This document shows positions 1 through 12,895 of a stretch of 64,000 nt of DNA, in pieces. Numbering within the stretch: the first letter of the stretch is position 1; each line of letters opens with the position of its first letter. The position numbers were made by a program, and so were the translations under genes. The DNA is from Acanthaster planci (Eukaryota; Echinodermata; Asteroidea; Valvatida; Acanthasteridae), in assembly GCF_001949145.1 (NCBI RefSeq), contig NW_019091390.1, positions 62,001-126,000 of the forward strand. Reading direction: 5' to 3'. The notes under the pieces were generated by a model. It ran no database searches. It was not told where the DNA came from and was given only the letters and a program-made list of their open reading frames with translations.

Positions 1-605
1 AAAGAATCACTTAAAGTGCAGCTGCAATGAATTTGTGACCCACTCTGTGAAAATGGGTCTTAAGCGCCAGAGCCACTTTGGAGTGAAAACCTCCTTTAGA
101 ATAACTTTGCACAGTGTAAATCAGTAGGAACCTACAGTATTTTTCACATGGAGTATCCACTTTCATCAGGATACCAAACTGAGTGATACATCAGAGCAAA
201 AACTCCATTTGCTCTTTCCAATACAAACAAAAAGTGGCTCTGGCAGTCATGCATAGACATTGTACAACAGGTGCTTTGTGTGGCTAAATTTATTCCACTC
301 AATTCATTGACTGTTTATTGATTGATTTAGTGTGAGAAAGGTCACATGGTACTGAAGGTTATTTTTTTCCCTGGCATGGCAAGGCAGTACGTGAACATGC
401 AGTAACATACTGTGGTTTACAAATTACTTTTACATGAACATAAATCTTGCAAAGTTGGCCAAGTATTTCCAACCCAACCTTTCTCAAGTCTGATATGTGG
501 AAATCATTATGGACGTGTTCTTGTTTGTTTGCTTTCAAAGCTTGAATTGTTTCAAGTCAGTTTCCCTGTTTTATTGATGGCTGATTGGCTACTTTCTTTC
601 CCCAG

Positions 606-3600
606 ATGATTGCCACTATCCTGATCCTTTATGTGGGCAAAAAGTTACACATCCTGACCTTCCCAGACTGGAGCAGACAAATTATCATCAGGGTAAACAG
701 GGTTTCTGTCTTACATCTGGAAAATTATGACTCAGTCTCCTTTAGAATAAGTGGAGTGATTTGCTGCTGTAGTTGGTCCAAATTGCACAAACTGAACAAA
801 CTTTTGATCGCAGTTCAGGAGGTACGCATACCTACAAGGACTTGGAAACGGATGCGGATTTAAGATTATGACCAGGGCCAGATAAAATGTACATGTACCC
901 TATGCCCAAGGCACCAGTGTGATGTTCATCGTTGTTGGGTCTACCTTGCCATTAGCACCATTGGACAGTTTCGATCATGGACCAGAGTTAACCACAGTTC
1001 GACTAACTCTGACTAGTCTGGTTGGACTTGTTGGACTAGTCTAGTCAACTATTCAGGACCAGCCCATTGAGGTTGGTCGCATCGTTGGTTGACGTGAATC
1101 TTTTTAATGGCACAGTGCAGAGAGGACCAGTTATAAGAAAAATGCTGGTAAAAGAGTATGTCACCAGTTAACGACCATGTTCGCTTTTGCTATTTTGCCC
1201 TTCCTGCTGCCACTTTTTCTCGCCTTCTGCCTAACGACCTGACAACGGTTGACTAGGGTCGTTTGCACTTCAACTTCACTGCACATGCTCTAGACACGTG
1301 ACAAACCAACCGCTAGTTAACTAGTGGCCCTTTATCGAACTTGCCCTACATTACAGTGCTGGATTTGGATTTCATGTTCTGCACAAATGCACTGGCCTGC
1401 AAGATGGCAGCCATGCAAACCCTCTGTAGGGATGAATTATTTCCCCAAGTTTTAGATTTATTCATATTTATGCATATAGACAAATTCATGGTACACGTCT
1501 GCTATGCATATGTTCATCCTAACCCTCCAGGGTATTTTGGCTAGAAATGCATCATCTGGTTATGTAATCTTTTAACAATTCATTGGGTCTACAAAAGTTG
1601 CTTCTATTGGATCCCTGCATGGAATGGACTTTCAAAGTTTTGGGAACCTTGCTTAAAAAAAAAATGCCCAGGATGATGGGCGGCATGATTCCACCATGAT
1701 CTCCCAAAGTCTTCCATCTGTAGGCATTCTCTTTCCTTTTTTCTTGATTTCTAGATATGGCCACTTCCTCTGATCTACATTGGGAATCTCTGTTTTGGAC
1801 TTGGAAGCACAAAGAGATTAAAGTAAGTCTGTTCAACTTTCCATCTGCATAAATTCCTTTCCCATCTTCTTAACTTGGGGAGATGGGTATTCTAGCTTTA
1901 AAATGACCATGAACTTGCATGCTATTGTTTCCAGCAATGACACTGTTTCCATTCGTCTGCCTTTTTTTTTTGACAGCTTGCCAATGTTCACAGTGCTGCG
2001 ACGATTCTCAATTTTATTTACCATGATAGGGGAGTACCTTGTATTAGGGTAAGTGAAAAACAGAATGTAAGAAAAATGTTTCCACATTCACTGTTTAAAA
2101 TGGCCCTTACAGGAATTTGAAAGAATTTATGGACAATTGAGGTGTTGCTTAATACAGCAGTAAGAAAAGGACTGTTCTTGATATAAAGGAGGCTGGAGTG
2201 ATGTGGTCCAATATATTTAAACCAGGCATAGCTCCAGAACTAAATTTCTCAACTAGCTTAGAAACAAAAATTCACTATTTTCAAAACAAATTTTTTTTAA
2301 TTAAAACAGACAGAAAGCCTCCCTGAGGGTACAGATAGTAGTCTGCACCATGATTCTTGGTGCATTTGTCGCAGCCAGGTAAGAACTTCCGCCCCGTCTC
2401 TCTTTCTAACCCTGCTGAGCATGTCTTGCTTTCAGTATGACTGCATGTCTTTTAGAATGGTCCATGTTAACCGTGATCAGTTTGTAATCCGGCTGTAATT
2501 CTGTACCGATCTCTCCACAGTGGGGATTTGGCATTCGACGGCTTAGGATATTTCTACATCCTCATGAATGACTTTTTTACCGCTGCAAATGGGGTATTCA
2601 TAAAGAAAAAGCTAGACTCAAAGGTGAGACCAAAAAATATCTGTCAAAATCCCTGTGAGACAGCAAACAAGATTAACAAGATTTTCACAGGAATAAGTTT
2701 CAGTGTGGTCCAGATTTTCTTTGCTGGCGTATTATTGCTTGTCATTAACTATGGATGTTGCAAGAGTTACAAGCAAAGGCAAAATTTGAGCAACTCTGAG
2801 ATTTTATGAAATGGTTCTGCTGTAGGGTATGTAAGTGGTCAAACTGTAGTCCATGCTTTTAAACTTGACCCACAGTTCACGCATAAAGTTGATAAACTTT
2901 GTCACCCCAGATTAGAATGTCAGCTGTAAGCTATTATTCTTATGCAGAACGAATCGCCCAAGATGTAAAGCTTCATCAGCGAGTTGTTCTTGCATTCTGC
3001 TTTCTTTTTAGGAATTGGGAAAGTACGGCCTTTTGTATTACAACGCCGTCTTCATGGTTCTTCCAGCCCTTGGTATCTGCTACTACTCTGGTGATATAGA
3101 CAAAGTGCAGGACTATCCATTGTGGAACGATCCCAGCTTTGTTGTACAGTTTATCTTGTCTTCCGTAATAGGGTAAGTCAAGTCCGCTTTCACTAGAGGT
3201 GCCCCCTCGTCGGCAAAGAAGAGACAGTCCGGTCGGAAGTTTTTCGACCTCACGCTCATGCTTGGCGCACTTGCAAAGATGGCACATAGGTTGTTGCCGC
3301 TCAGTGTGGCACAGTGCTGAGTGTCCATCAACCTGTGCGCGCACATGCCTTAAATTCCCTCCTGAGGGGCGTCGTTTCTATGCAAAATGGCACCCTCTCC
3401 CGTTCCCGCTCGGAGGGGACAGCAGCCTCGTCCACTTCCCATATACTCACATGTCGTTCCTGGCAAGTGATTTAGATGAGGCCCTTGACTGCTAGGATGT
3501 GCTGAAAATACCCTGTGCTGATGTTGTCCTCGGAGGCCAACAAATATTGAGCAGTATTATGGTTCTAAGTTTGCTGAGACGTCTTTTACCTTATCCTCTC

Positions 3601-5269
3601 AGGAAAACTTACATTCAGATTTGAATTCTCAGATTTCAGTTTGATTTCAGTGTGTACAACAGCATTCCACGTACCTTGACACAAAAAATCTGCATTTTTA
3701 AATGTTGATAAGGAACAGTGAGATTAAAAATTTCAACTTTTTGTATCTCTCATGTTTTCTCTGTTCCAGGTTTCTGTTAATTTATTCTGTGGTATTATGT
3801 ACATCATACAACTCGGCTTTGACTACCACAATTGTTGGCTGTGTGAAGGTACGCCGTTTACAATCCTCCTGATGCATACTCCTTTAATTTTAATGTCAAA
3901 TTTGCTTATCGTTGGTACCTGCCCCGAGCTGAAGTGCACCCCCATTCGGCAAAAGAAAGACAGGTGGTTACAAGCGGGTTCTTGCACGCCTTCTGCGTGT
4001 ACGCAAAGACCATACAAGGTGGAGTAAATTAGTTACACGTACTCAGCGCCTATGCGGTGATTACCAAAAAAACATGCCCTCTTTTGTTCCGCTCAGAGCG
4101 GGTTAGTGGGAATGTCAAGCATCCAGCGGTCCATATTGATCCCTAAACCAACCAACCAACACCCCCCCCCCACATCATTAAAAACTTGGCCAGGTTTTTG
4201 GAGGCAGAGCCCAGCCACCTGTTGCTTTACTTTGAACCTTATTGCAGCTTGAAAAAGTCAAGGATTTTAGGAAAATTCAGAACTATTCCAAGCAAAATTA
4301 CTGGGTAAGTTAAGGTTAATAATTAATAAGTTTAATAATAATAATTGAATAATGTGTTGGATTTCAGATAAATATTACACATTTTGAATAATTTAAAATG
4401 CCTTGCATCTCATTCGTTTTCAGTGTAGAGTGTTTTTCTGTTCCCATCGTCCATGGTCATCCAAGCTTGCGCAAATCTTTGCAAAAAGCACTGCTGTTCA
4501 CAATTTTGAAGCTGGCCTTTTCTCATGTCAACTTGCTGCACATTGCTGTGTTTCTTTATTTGTATTTTGTAGAATGTAATGATAACCTACATCGGCATGG
4601 TTTTCGGAGGAGATTACATTTTCAGCTTAATCAACTTCATCGGGCTGAACATAAGGTACATATTTCAAAGACACCACCTTGAATAAGTTAAATCTCAGGC
4701 AGATCCTCGCAAACATTGAGGATTTTATTTTTTCCCCCTTTCTGAAATACCAAATGCCACTTTTTAGGGTCTGGAACATTTTGCCTGATTGTCTCGAGTG
4801 TCCCATTTCTGTGCACACCAAGAGGAAAAACGTCTCTACATGTACATGTAAATGGTAATAAGCAATGCAGTATTTTAAAATGCAACCCCTGAAAATACAC
4901 CTTTGCTTCTCAATTATCAACCGTAATTTCAAATTCAGTTTTGCTAGTTTAGCTGCCATTTCGGTGCCTTTTAAGTTTGTATTGTATTGACTGATTTTTG
5001 TATCTGTATAAGACTGCACTTTCCAATATGTTTTAAGGGATATTCATACCTTGAAGGAATATAAAGTCCCACAAAAGGTGTGTCTAAGAAACATTTATGG
5101 CGTGCACCCATTCTCAACACAGTCGACGCGCTCTGTCTGTCTTTGCAGTGTTGCCGGAAGTGTGGTCTACTCCTATTTTACGTTTGTTGATAAACAAGCA
5201 CCCCCAAAGACAACGTCGGGAGATCAAGGAGCTGGTAAATCTGAAAAGGGTACAGTGAACGTGGTGTAG
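606..5269 (+). CDS. SLC35D1: UDP-sugar transporter, SLC35D1/D2 type (5'-truncated)
   Basis: Multi-membrane nucleotide-sugar transporter of the ER/Golgi. The family exchanges cytosolic UDP-sugars (UDP-glucuronate, UDP-GalNAc, UDP-GlcNAc) for UMP to feed proteoglycan synthesis. Nine exons join in frame: 606-692, 1755-1822, 1977-2048, 2310-2378, 2521-2623, 3012-3172, 3770-3848, 4573-4655, 5149-5269, all with GT-AG borders. They give 280 residues ending at TAG 5267-5269. Family landmarks seen are [69 protein letters not shown] and [19 protein letters not shown]. About 75 N-terminal residues expected from the roughly 355-residue human protein must lie left of the window. D1 and D2 cannot be separated here, so the symbol is the best family guess. 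The hydrophilic tail is [13 protein letters not shown]. An alternative 3' exon may replace its last part. Confidence 0.93.
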
Positions 5270-5819
5270 TGACCCTTCTGTCGCATATTTCCCACTTGCC
5301 ATTCTCCCGAAAAAAATTTCAGTATTGTCACAGCCGTATTTTAAACAGTAGAGGAGTCGTTAGTTAACGGCATTCATGAAATAGCAGTAGGTACGTTGTT
5401 CCATTTCATGACGCAGCGGTGATGTCAGTTGTGTATTCTTGTACATGATGGCGTCAGATAAGATGCCAGTTTCTTCCATTCATGAAACAGTTGTTGATGC
5501 CCTGTCAGACCGGTAGGCAGAGGGTGTGGGGGAGGGCATGGCTCCACCTGCACATGCATTGCATACACATGTAAGTTTATCAGTGCCATACATTATCAGT
5601 TAGTTATTAAAGAGATTCCACTGTCTAGCAGCAATTTCCCTCCCCTGTGAGGAAAACAAAATTCTTGGAAATGTGACAAATTCACAGTGTGGTCAAAATG
5701 CGAAGGGGGATTTTAGAAAAACATTTACACAGAAATGCAAACATTTCACATCATTTGAATAATATGTAGAAGGACCTCTTCTTAAGAAAAAAAAGGATAA
5801 ACGAACGTCCCCCCTTCAA

Positions 5820-5825
5820 AATAAA
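5820..5825 (+). other. Polyadenylation signal AATAAA for the short SLC35D transcript
   Basis: AATAAA lies about 550 bases after the transporter stop at 5269. It is a plausible end for the isoform that reads through the last exon. Only the motif is seen. Confidence 0.4.
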
Positions 5826-8800
5826 GAGTTAGCAACTGTTAAGAGGCTGGAGAGCAATTAACGGGTTATCATGTACCCCGATACCTTCACCCACACCCTC
5901 GCTTCTCTATTTGAAGTTCGTCTTCAGTCATCGTGTTTTTCTAAAGAAAATGGCCATTGACACAGTCAGGGCTGCCATCGGCCTCTCACAAATGCGCCGT
6001 AGATACAGTTTTGTCGTGCATAACCTGATAGGCACATTAGTTGTCAACATTTTCAAGGTTTCCATCACTGGCATTAACCTGAATTGCAAATCAACCCCTG
6101 GGCATGCGTCACGAACTTGTTATCTGGCGTGTTCAAAGCCAGTCATGCATTTATCCTTCAGATACTCTGTTTACAAGTATTCCACAGTTCTCTGACTTCA
6201 CTCATTCAGCTTGACCTGTCACATTGAGTGCAATCAACAAGCCATTTCTCGTTTCCAGACATTGTCTCCATATCGGTCCATGTCACGATCACAGATTCTT
6301 TTTCCCTGTACATATATCAAACGGCCTCAGGCTACAGGCTTAACCATTTTTCTTTCATTCAATATGATAATAGTACTTTTAACAGTATTAGAGTTGAGTT
6401 CCTTTTCTTAGGCTAGCGCCTACAGTGAGGTCATATGGTTGGAATCAGGCTGACAATTTTTGTCCCGGCACTTCTAACTTTTAGACTGTCAATTGTGCCT
6501 GTGCATTCCAGTCAGAAGTTGTGAAGGAGCAAAGCTGTGTCTTTGAGTATTCTGAAAGAATTTAAAATCCCACCCAAACATATTTTGCCTGAAAAAATTG
6601 TTAGGCCCTCTCTTTTCCCACTTACTCTCCCTACTTTTTCAAGGGTTCTGAAAACATAACTGTCTTTTGTTTGGTTTTATGAAAAGCCTTTGTATGCAGT
6701 CCATGTAGTCTAACGAGACAGCTCGATTCCTAACATAGGACCTTGAAAGTCAGAATATGTGTTTTTGATAGAGTGCAGTCAAGGCAATAGCTGCGATAAT
6801 TGAATTTATTACGATGAAAGCACATGTACTGATTGAGAAAAGAGTAGTTTACCATTCAATTCACAACCAACCACCATGATTGCCTTCACCAACTCTCTTT
6901 TCGGGGCTTATGTTTGTATTTATTCCTGCGATAACTTTGTGTGCGTGTGGTTTTTTTATGGGGAGCGGTTGCAAAAGAAGATGATGGATAGATTTAAAAG
7001 TCATTACTGAGATGGCATCATACTGCAGACTGCGTTGTAAATGGAACACAAGCTTTGAAAACCTGTTTGACAAATTGGATGCTCTGACTTGCCAAATAGC
7101 TTACGCTTTAGCTACTGCTGAATTATTCAGCACAAGGCCTCAGTGAATGAGTTGGTGAAGGGATTTCGTATGAGTCTCTTGTCATGTGCTGTACAGACCG
7201 CTACTGTGGATTAAATCTATCTCTTTGACTAAAGTGACCAATAGTTTGGGAAAAGGTTTGAGTTAAAGTGACAGTTTTAATGCACAGAGGTGGTGTGTAC
7301 AGCACCTGATAACAGACTAATGTGAAAATACCATCACCGACTCATTCACAGAGGTTCCGTTGGTGGTCTGGCATCACTCTTTCTTCTTTGCTTCTTGCCT
7401 TGTTTCTGTACAGATTCCAAGCAGTAAAAAAATATATATCTTCTCTCAGGAGTGTGTTAGCTCAAGGCAGGTAAATGTCTCTGATGGTCACATGATATCA
7501 GACAGGTAACATATCCGTATCAGTCACGCGCACTGGTGACATCAGCCAGTGAGCCAGACTTCAGTTGAATTGTGAAGTTAAACTTGCTTGTTAAAACTCG
7601 GCATTCATTGCCTTCAATACAAGACATCTGATTGGGGAAAAAAAATACATTCAGTAGGATGTTGCAACTCATTCGTCTGCCAGAATCAAGAGAGGGTGCT
7701 ATTTGAGCATTTGATGGCAGGTGACACCAGAATTGAGGGTTTGGGGTAATATTTGATTGCCTGATGAAGCCACACAAGTTTTGAAGTGTTAGTGTTCATA
7801 AATGAAGAGGCATAATTTGACGATGTGTAGGATTGTCGTGTACAAAGTAACAGGTGCTTGATAAATGCCTAAGCCCTAGTGCTAATATCCGTTTAACTTC
7901 TCATACACCTCAGGGGTCGTTGCCCTTCCTAACCCTAAAAATGTTCAGCGTTTATGTGATATCACTGCAGTATGGTTTATTATCATTGTGAGTATTCTAG
8001 AGAGATTACACTGATGGTTTGTGATCGATTTGCCTCCAGTTTTATGAAAATCAAACATGCCCTTCCCATGAAATGTCCCTTTTTGTGAGACGGGTAGGCC
8101 AAATGGACCATGTAATTGTGCTGACTTTTCCCATTGATTTGTGCTTCACATGCAGTTCAACACATGAGAGTGAACTATGAATAACCATGACAGCAAAGTC
8201 CTTCATTGGAATGAACTGAAACCCAGGAGAATTCCTCACAATAGATGTCTTCACTTGCCTGACAAGTTTCAGAAATTATTGTTCACGGGACAGTTTAGGT
8301 CTCGTGCCGAAAACAAAGCCCTCTTAAAGTTGGGGGCTAAAAAGAACATCTTTGGGAAAACGACTCCTCGCACTGCTTGCATTCTGCAATTAAAAATGCA
8401 GACAACTCATGACACTTCTTCCCAATGGTGCGAGATGGACACATCCCAGTTGCATGTCTAACTTGAGAACTAGTCCTTCTCCACTCCAAATGTATTGGCG
8501 CATACCTATAACAAACAGGGCCGTAGCTCATGAAGGCCATTTTGGATATAGCCTCTGGATATAGCCATGGATATAGCCTGAAAATGATTTATGGGGGAAA
8601 AATAAGGCCACAATTCAAGTGTTATCATTTCTAAGAAAGTATAACTAGGTTTTTTAAATTTACAAATAAAGCCACTTTTAAATCTAAATATTTCTTATTT
8701 TATATTTTGCAGTGTAAATACCAAGATATTTGTTTAAGGTTGCATTTTTTCAGAGGTCTATTTTTATGAATACTTAGGAAAATTGATGTAAAGTTACTTG

Positions 8801-9876
8801 TGTGTTGTGGGCATTCACACTTGAAAATTCCCTTTCCTGCCCTTTAATTTCAAATAATTGATTCTTTCTGGCAAGAAAGTGCTAATGAATGAGATACAAA
8901 ACATTTTCTTTCCTTTGAGTAACCGTTTCCACTTTCTGAAAGCAATTTCTACCGTCCCCACCCTGTCCCCCTAAAGTTACAATTGAACCCCGTGTAAAGC
9001 CTGCTTTCGCTAGAGCGGTGTGATGCGTGTTGGCATCATAAGTTCACATTTTCATCAAAGAGAAACAACCGTTTTTCTCTGTGATGGTGGCAAATATTTT
9101 AGAACTTGATGTGAAAACTTCCCACCTTTTGCCTTTCATAAAGTCCCGTTGTTTTGTTGGGATGATAAAATCATTTTAAGAATCCTTAGTGCATGGGTTA
9201 GACACAGTCGGATATATGTATGTTGGTAATCTGTTTTTCAGATGAAAGCTTCATGAGTTTACTTTTTTTTTTTGGAGAGTGAAAATGAAAAGATGTTGCA
9301 GAGATTTATATTTTATGTTCTGTGGTCCCCCTTTTACGTAGTTTTTCAAATTAAAACTTCCAATTTCAAATTTCCAATTTCAAATTTTCCCTGAATCAAA
9401 GCACAACTCTCTGTCTAACCTCATTAACAGACTAAACCAGCTAGTTCATTCCACTGCACCAGGGCCGTAGTCGACTCTGTCACAAGACTAGTCACAAGTC
9501 CCTTCACAAACCCAGTCACAAGTGGCAGGATGACAATTTCAGTATCTCTTTTGTCGCTGACCATTTGAAGATCTTGCAGCTTGATTTCAGACTCGACCAC
9601 TTGTAAAAATGTGATGGACTTGACTATGGTATGCCCAGTTAACCCTCACGTGTGGATTAACGTTTCATCGGCAGAGAAAAATGAGCTTTCATCTTGAACT
9701 TTCTTTAACACGGTGTTTCATTAGTTAAGAGTAGTATTAGTTCATAAAACAGCGGCAGTGCTGTCAGTAGCTTTGTAGTTGATTAACGTATGAAATGACA
9801 GGCATATATCAGTACCTTCTAGACCCTGCCGTGAAGATTATTGAAAATAAAATGATTGGATTGGCCACATTTTCAG
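5826..9876 (+). other. Non-coding stretch: downstream region or last intron of SLC35D
   Basis: About 4 kb with no recognisable coding exon. It is AT-rich, with several long T and A runs. Around 8540-8580 the phrase GGATATAGCC is repeated three times. If the alternative exon at 9877 is used, this whole stretch is intron. Confidence 0.4.
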
Positions 9877-9980
9877 ACGTCCGTGAAGACACTGAGACTG
9901 TCCAGGTGCAGATGTCAAACAGAGGGGAACCACCAACCCCTGTAGAGAATTATACCAAGAATGGGAGTGCAGAGCAATAG
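9877..9980 (+). CDS. Candidate alternative last coding exon of the SLC35D transporter
   Basis: An acceptor (ACATTTTCAG, ending 9876) opens a reading frame that runs to TAG 9978-9980 and encodes a polar tail beginning DVREDTETVQVQM and ending NYTKNGSAEQ. The exon needs a one-base carry-over. The last transporter exon contains an internal donor, GCTG|GTAAAT, after base 5234 that leaves exactly one base (G). Joining the two gives ...SGDQGA-D-VREDTET..., a cytosolic tail rich in acid and polar residues. A polyadenylation hexamer follows at 10080. Seen: splice motifs, phase match, low-complexity polar tail typical of transporter C-termini. Inferred: that the exon is used. It could instead be a chance open frame downstream of the gene. 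Confidence 0.5.
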
Positions 9981-10079
9981 CCACTGCTGATCCAGGAGCT
10001 CAACAAGAACCTCTGCCCCCCCCCCCCGACAGCGGTTGGGGATCTTTTAAGGCTTTGAAGAGACCTCTACGTCCCCGAA

Positions 10080-10085
10080 AATAAA
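10080..10085 (+). other. Polyadenylation signal AATAAA after the alternative exon
   Basis: AATAAA lies 100 bases after the stop codon at 9980, a typical distance. It supports 9877-9980 being a terminal exon. Only the motif is seen. Confidence 0.35.
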
Positions 10086-10181
10086 CGCTTCTATTGGATA
10101 TAGTCACACTGAGCTGTGCATCCACTTCTGTGGTCTTCTGCGACGAAGACACTCAGACAATGAGAAGTTAGATAAACTTGA

Positions 10182-10245
10182 AGCCTGGTTGAATGACCAG
10201 TGGGAACAGCTTTTAGCCTGGTTGAATGACCAGTGGGAACAGCTT
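10182..10245 (+). repeat. 33-bp tandem duplication
   Basis: Two adjacent near-identical copies of a 33-base unit beginning AGCCTGGTTGAATGACCAGT start at 10182 and 10215. They lie just downstream of the candidate alternative transporter exon. Confidence 0.85.
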
Positions 10246-12598
10246 GTACACCACAAAGACAGTGTTTGAGGGTTGGAAAAAACCTCTAGTACAGAATAAT
10301 TCAAGAATAGTTGGATTCTTTCTCTCAAAGTCACTTTTAAATTGTTGAAAACATTAGTCATTACTTTCGTGAATGTGTTGATTTTTAGGACGGAGTTGAT
10401 TGGAAATGTTTAAATTCATCCAGTTGGAGAAATGACATAGTGAAGATGTGAAACACATTGAAGTATGCTCCCTGAAGCGAGTTTTGCTGATGCAAAAAGT
10501 CCTGAATATATAAATAAGTTGTAAATTCAGATCAATGGGTAGTTAAGGTGACCACGGGTTCAGTTTGGGGAATTCATCAAACCTTTTTGAGAAACGACAG
10601 CCACAGCTGGAGAGCGTGAAGGTTCAAAAGCTAAATGTGAAAGAGGTCATCCAAAGACAGCATATTTCTGATGTTTGCGGCTATATTATTTTAAGAGGCC
10701 TCTCCGAAAGTGTGTGGGGGATCCCTCCTCATCCATTCATCCTCCAATTTTAATATGATTTTACATACATCCTTGGGGGTTAGAGTCAAGCCTGAAATGT
10801 GGTGCTGCATGGCTTAGTGCATTGTGCTCCATTGCGAGAAACCATCAAGCTGCATGTTGCATGCCGAATGAAAATATCACATGCTTTGATCTTGAAGCTA
10901 CTAATGCAGCACTCCATGTCAGATTTTTAGTTTCACAATCCTTTGAGTTTTTCATTAATCCTATCAAGTTCTCTGTTGATTATTGTAACAGTGCGCTTGT
11001 GCACAAACCTTTTCTTCTCTTTCAAAATCTACCTGATATTTTAAGATAATTAGTCAGGGTTTAGGATAGGTGACACTGGCGGATCCTGGTGGCCATTGAA
11101 CTTAAGGCCATTGAAATAAACTTTTAACATCCACACTAAGGCTGGCTCAATTTGAAAATGTCCTAAACTGGCGTGATTGCTTCCGACTAGTGATTCCATC
11201 CAGGAATTGTTCTTGGGTAGTGGAAGTATTTGAATCCTTGTTGAAAGTTGGTCGTCTGAATAAGTGCCGGCCATGCAGCCTTCTGGATTGGTGTGAACTG
11301 TCGTGCCTAAACTGGTCAATGTTGGTTTCAAAAGTTCATAGCCAGAGGAACACCCAGGGAGGTACATGTAGTCTATTTGCTGTTTTGTAGAGTTTCTTGA
11401 CAGTTTGGATTTTATAAGCGGTGTCTTTTTTTAAAGATCAGGTCATGTATTGTGATCTGTGAGCCAGTGTGATACTTTGAGGTAAGGCAGTTAGAAATTT
11501 CAACACCTGGCATCACGTCCAAAGGAGCACGTTAAGTGTGCATAAGTCAGCATGTGATAGGGTCCAATCTGACTTGTGCGGTGGTCATTACAAATGATCC
11601 ACGGCACGCTCCAGCCTCCATACCATGCAAACATTGCTGGAATATCAAAGAGGCTCGCTCTACCCAATCGGCAGGAGTTGAAATTGCCCGTTTTTGTAAT
11701 ATAATCTTTTAAGTGATTAGCATCAACACATGCAAGTTGCTTTTGTTTCCCATAAATTTGTTTATGAAAGATCTACCAACAAATCGTGTTTTTTTTTATA
11801 TTTGACGTGTGTGATGCATCTGTTGAAAAGTATATTTTAAAGTTTCCGTTTGATTTTTAAAGTTGCTGCAACTACTGTGATATTCAAGTACCTCATCAGG
11901 GGTGTTATTTTGTTTTGGTAAATTTACTTCACTTCTGCTACGAGCTTCAATGTAATAGAGTACCGTCATTTCATGTACAAGTACGACATGACACTGGCCA
12001 TACTGTTAGCATAAATCTTTTGTTTTCATTTATTTGAGAGACTCCATGTGAACTTTAAAAATGAGTCCACTACATGTGGTACATCATTATGAAAGTTTCA
12101 ATAAAAGTAACTGTACATTAAGAAATGGTCTCGTTTTGGTGTTCAAATGTGTCGCTAGATTAAAATCATAAGTAAACTATCTTACTGTATATGTGACAAG
12201 TGAGGAGTGTACATAATTTCTTATTTACATTTGTTAACATAATTACAATTCTTGTCCAATTGAAATAACTGTAGAGTTCATTAGCCCGCCACCTGTCAAA
12301 TCGAAATTCTAGATATATGGGGGGTTTCTAAGCTTTACTTCATTACAGCATAGGCCTTTGTACCGATGAGGTTACTATTCATTCACGTGTACTGTACATT
12401 TCTCTCTAGAACTTCAAATCTGTTATCTCCTGTTGCCCATAGGAAAGCATGCATGGAAACAAAGTGTACCATCAGTACAGAGGCCTACTATTAAGGCAAG
12501 GGTTTCACTCCAGTGTTCTAAAGAGCCACAGAGGGTATATTTTTGGGGGTGGGGGGGAGTCCAACTGATCGCCCTGAGTTTACCACAAACGAAACTAT
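10246..12598. other. Intergenic stretch, nothing coding recognised
   Basis: AT-rich DNA between the transporter and the convergent HOOK gene. Only short chance frames are present. A second AATAAA occurs near 12103 in a run of T-rich sequence. No exon with family similarity was seen. Confidence 0.4.
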
Positions 12599-12721
12599 GG
12601 CTGTATCCAAATTACTTGGCTGTGGCCTGAAATTATGCACGAGTCGATGGTAGCGGCTGAAGCCAGTTCCCATAGAGTTGTGTGTAATTTTAAGCCATAG
12701 CCGAGTAATTCGGACGCAGCC
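12599..12721. mobile_element. Small MITE with about 37-bp terminal inverted repeats
   Basis: The left end (12599-12635, GGCTGTATCCAAATTACTTG...) and the reverse complement of the right end (GGCTGCGTCCGAATTACTCG...) match over about 37 bases with a few transitions. The element is only 123 bp. TAT sits directly on both sides (12596-12598 and 12722-12724), a possible 3-bp target duplication. No coding capacity. Confidence 0.75.
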
Positions 12722-12836
12722 TATGTAAGGTTTGACTTGCAAAGCACACCTGCACACTGCATGTAAACTGCGCGAGAGAAAGAATCGAGACAGAACTTGA
12801 GGAGTCTGAAGATTATGAGGTTTGGGGTATGGAGGG

Positions 12837-12895
12837 TTAACCCTAACCCTCCTCAATCCTACACCTGTTGGAGGACTGAGGAGTGTTAGGGTTAA
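12837..12895. mobile_element. 51-bp hairpin element flanked by TTAA
   Basis: A 51-base insert (12841-12891) is bounded by TTAA on both sides. Its two ends, CCCTAACCCTCCTCAATCCT and the reverse complement CCCTAACACTCCTCAGTCCT, match at 17 or more of 20 positions, so almost the whole element folds back. TTAA duplication and CCC-initial ends are the hallmark of piggyBac-type insertions. It also carries a short telomere-like CCCTAACCCT. Confidence 0.6.

Noticed and set aside
3190-4100. Similar GC-richer blocks in two transporter introns (GTCGGCAAAGAAGAGACAG and TTCGGCAAAAGAAAGACAG)
   Set aside because: Probably fragments of one diverged repeat. Similarity is too weak to define an element.
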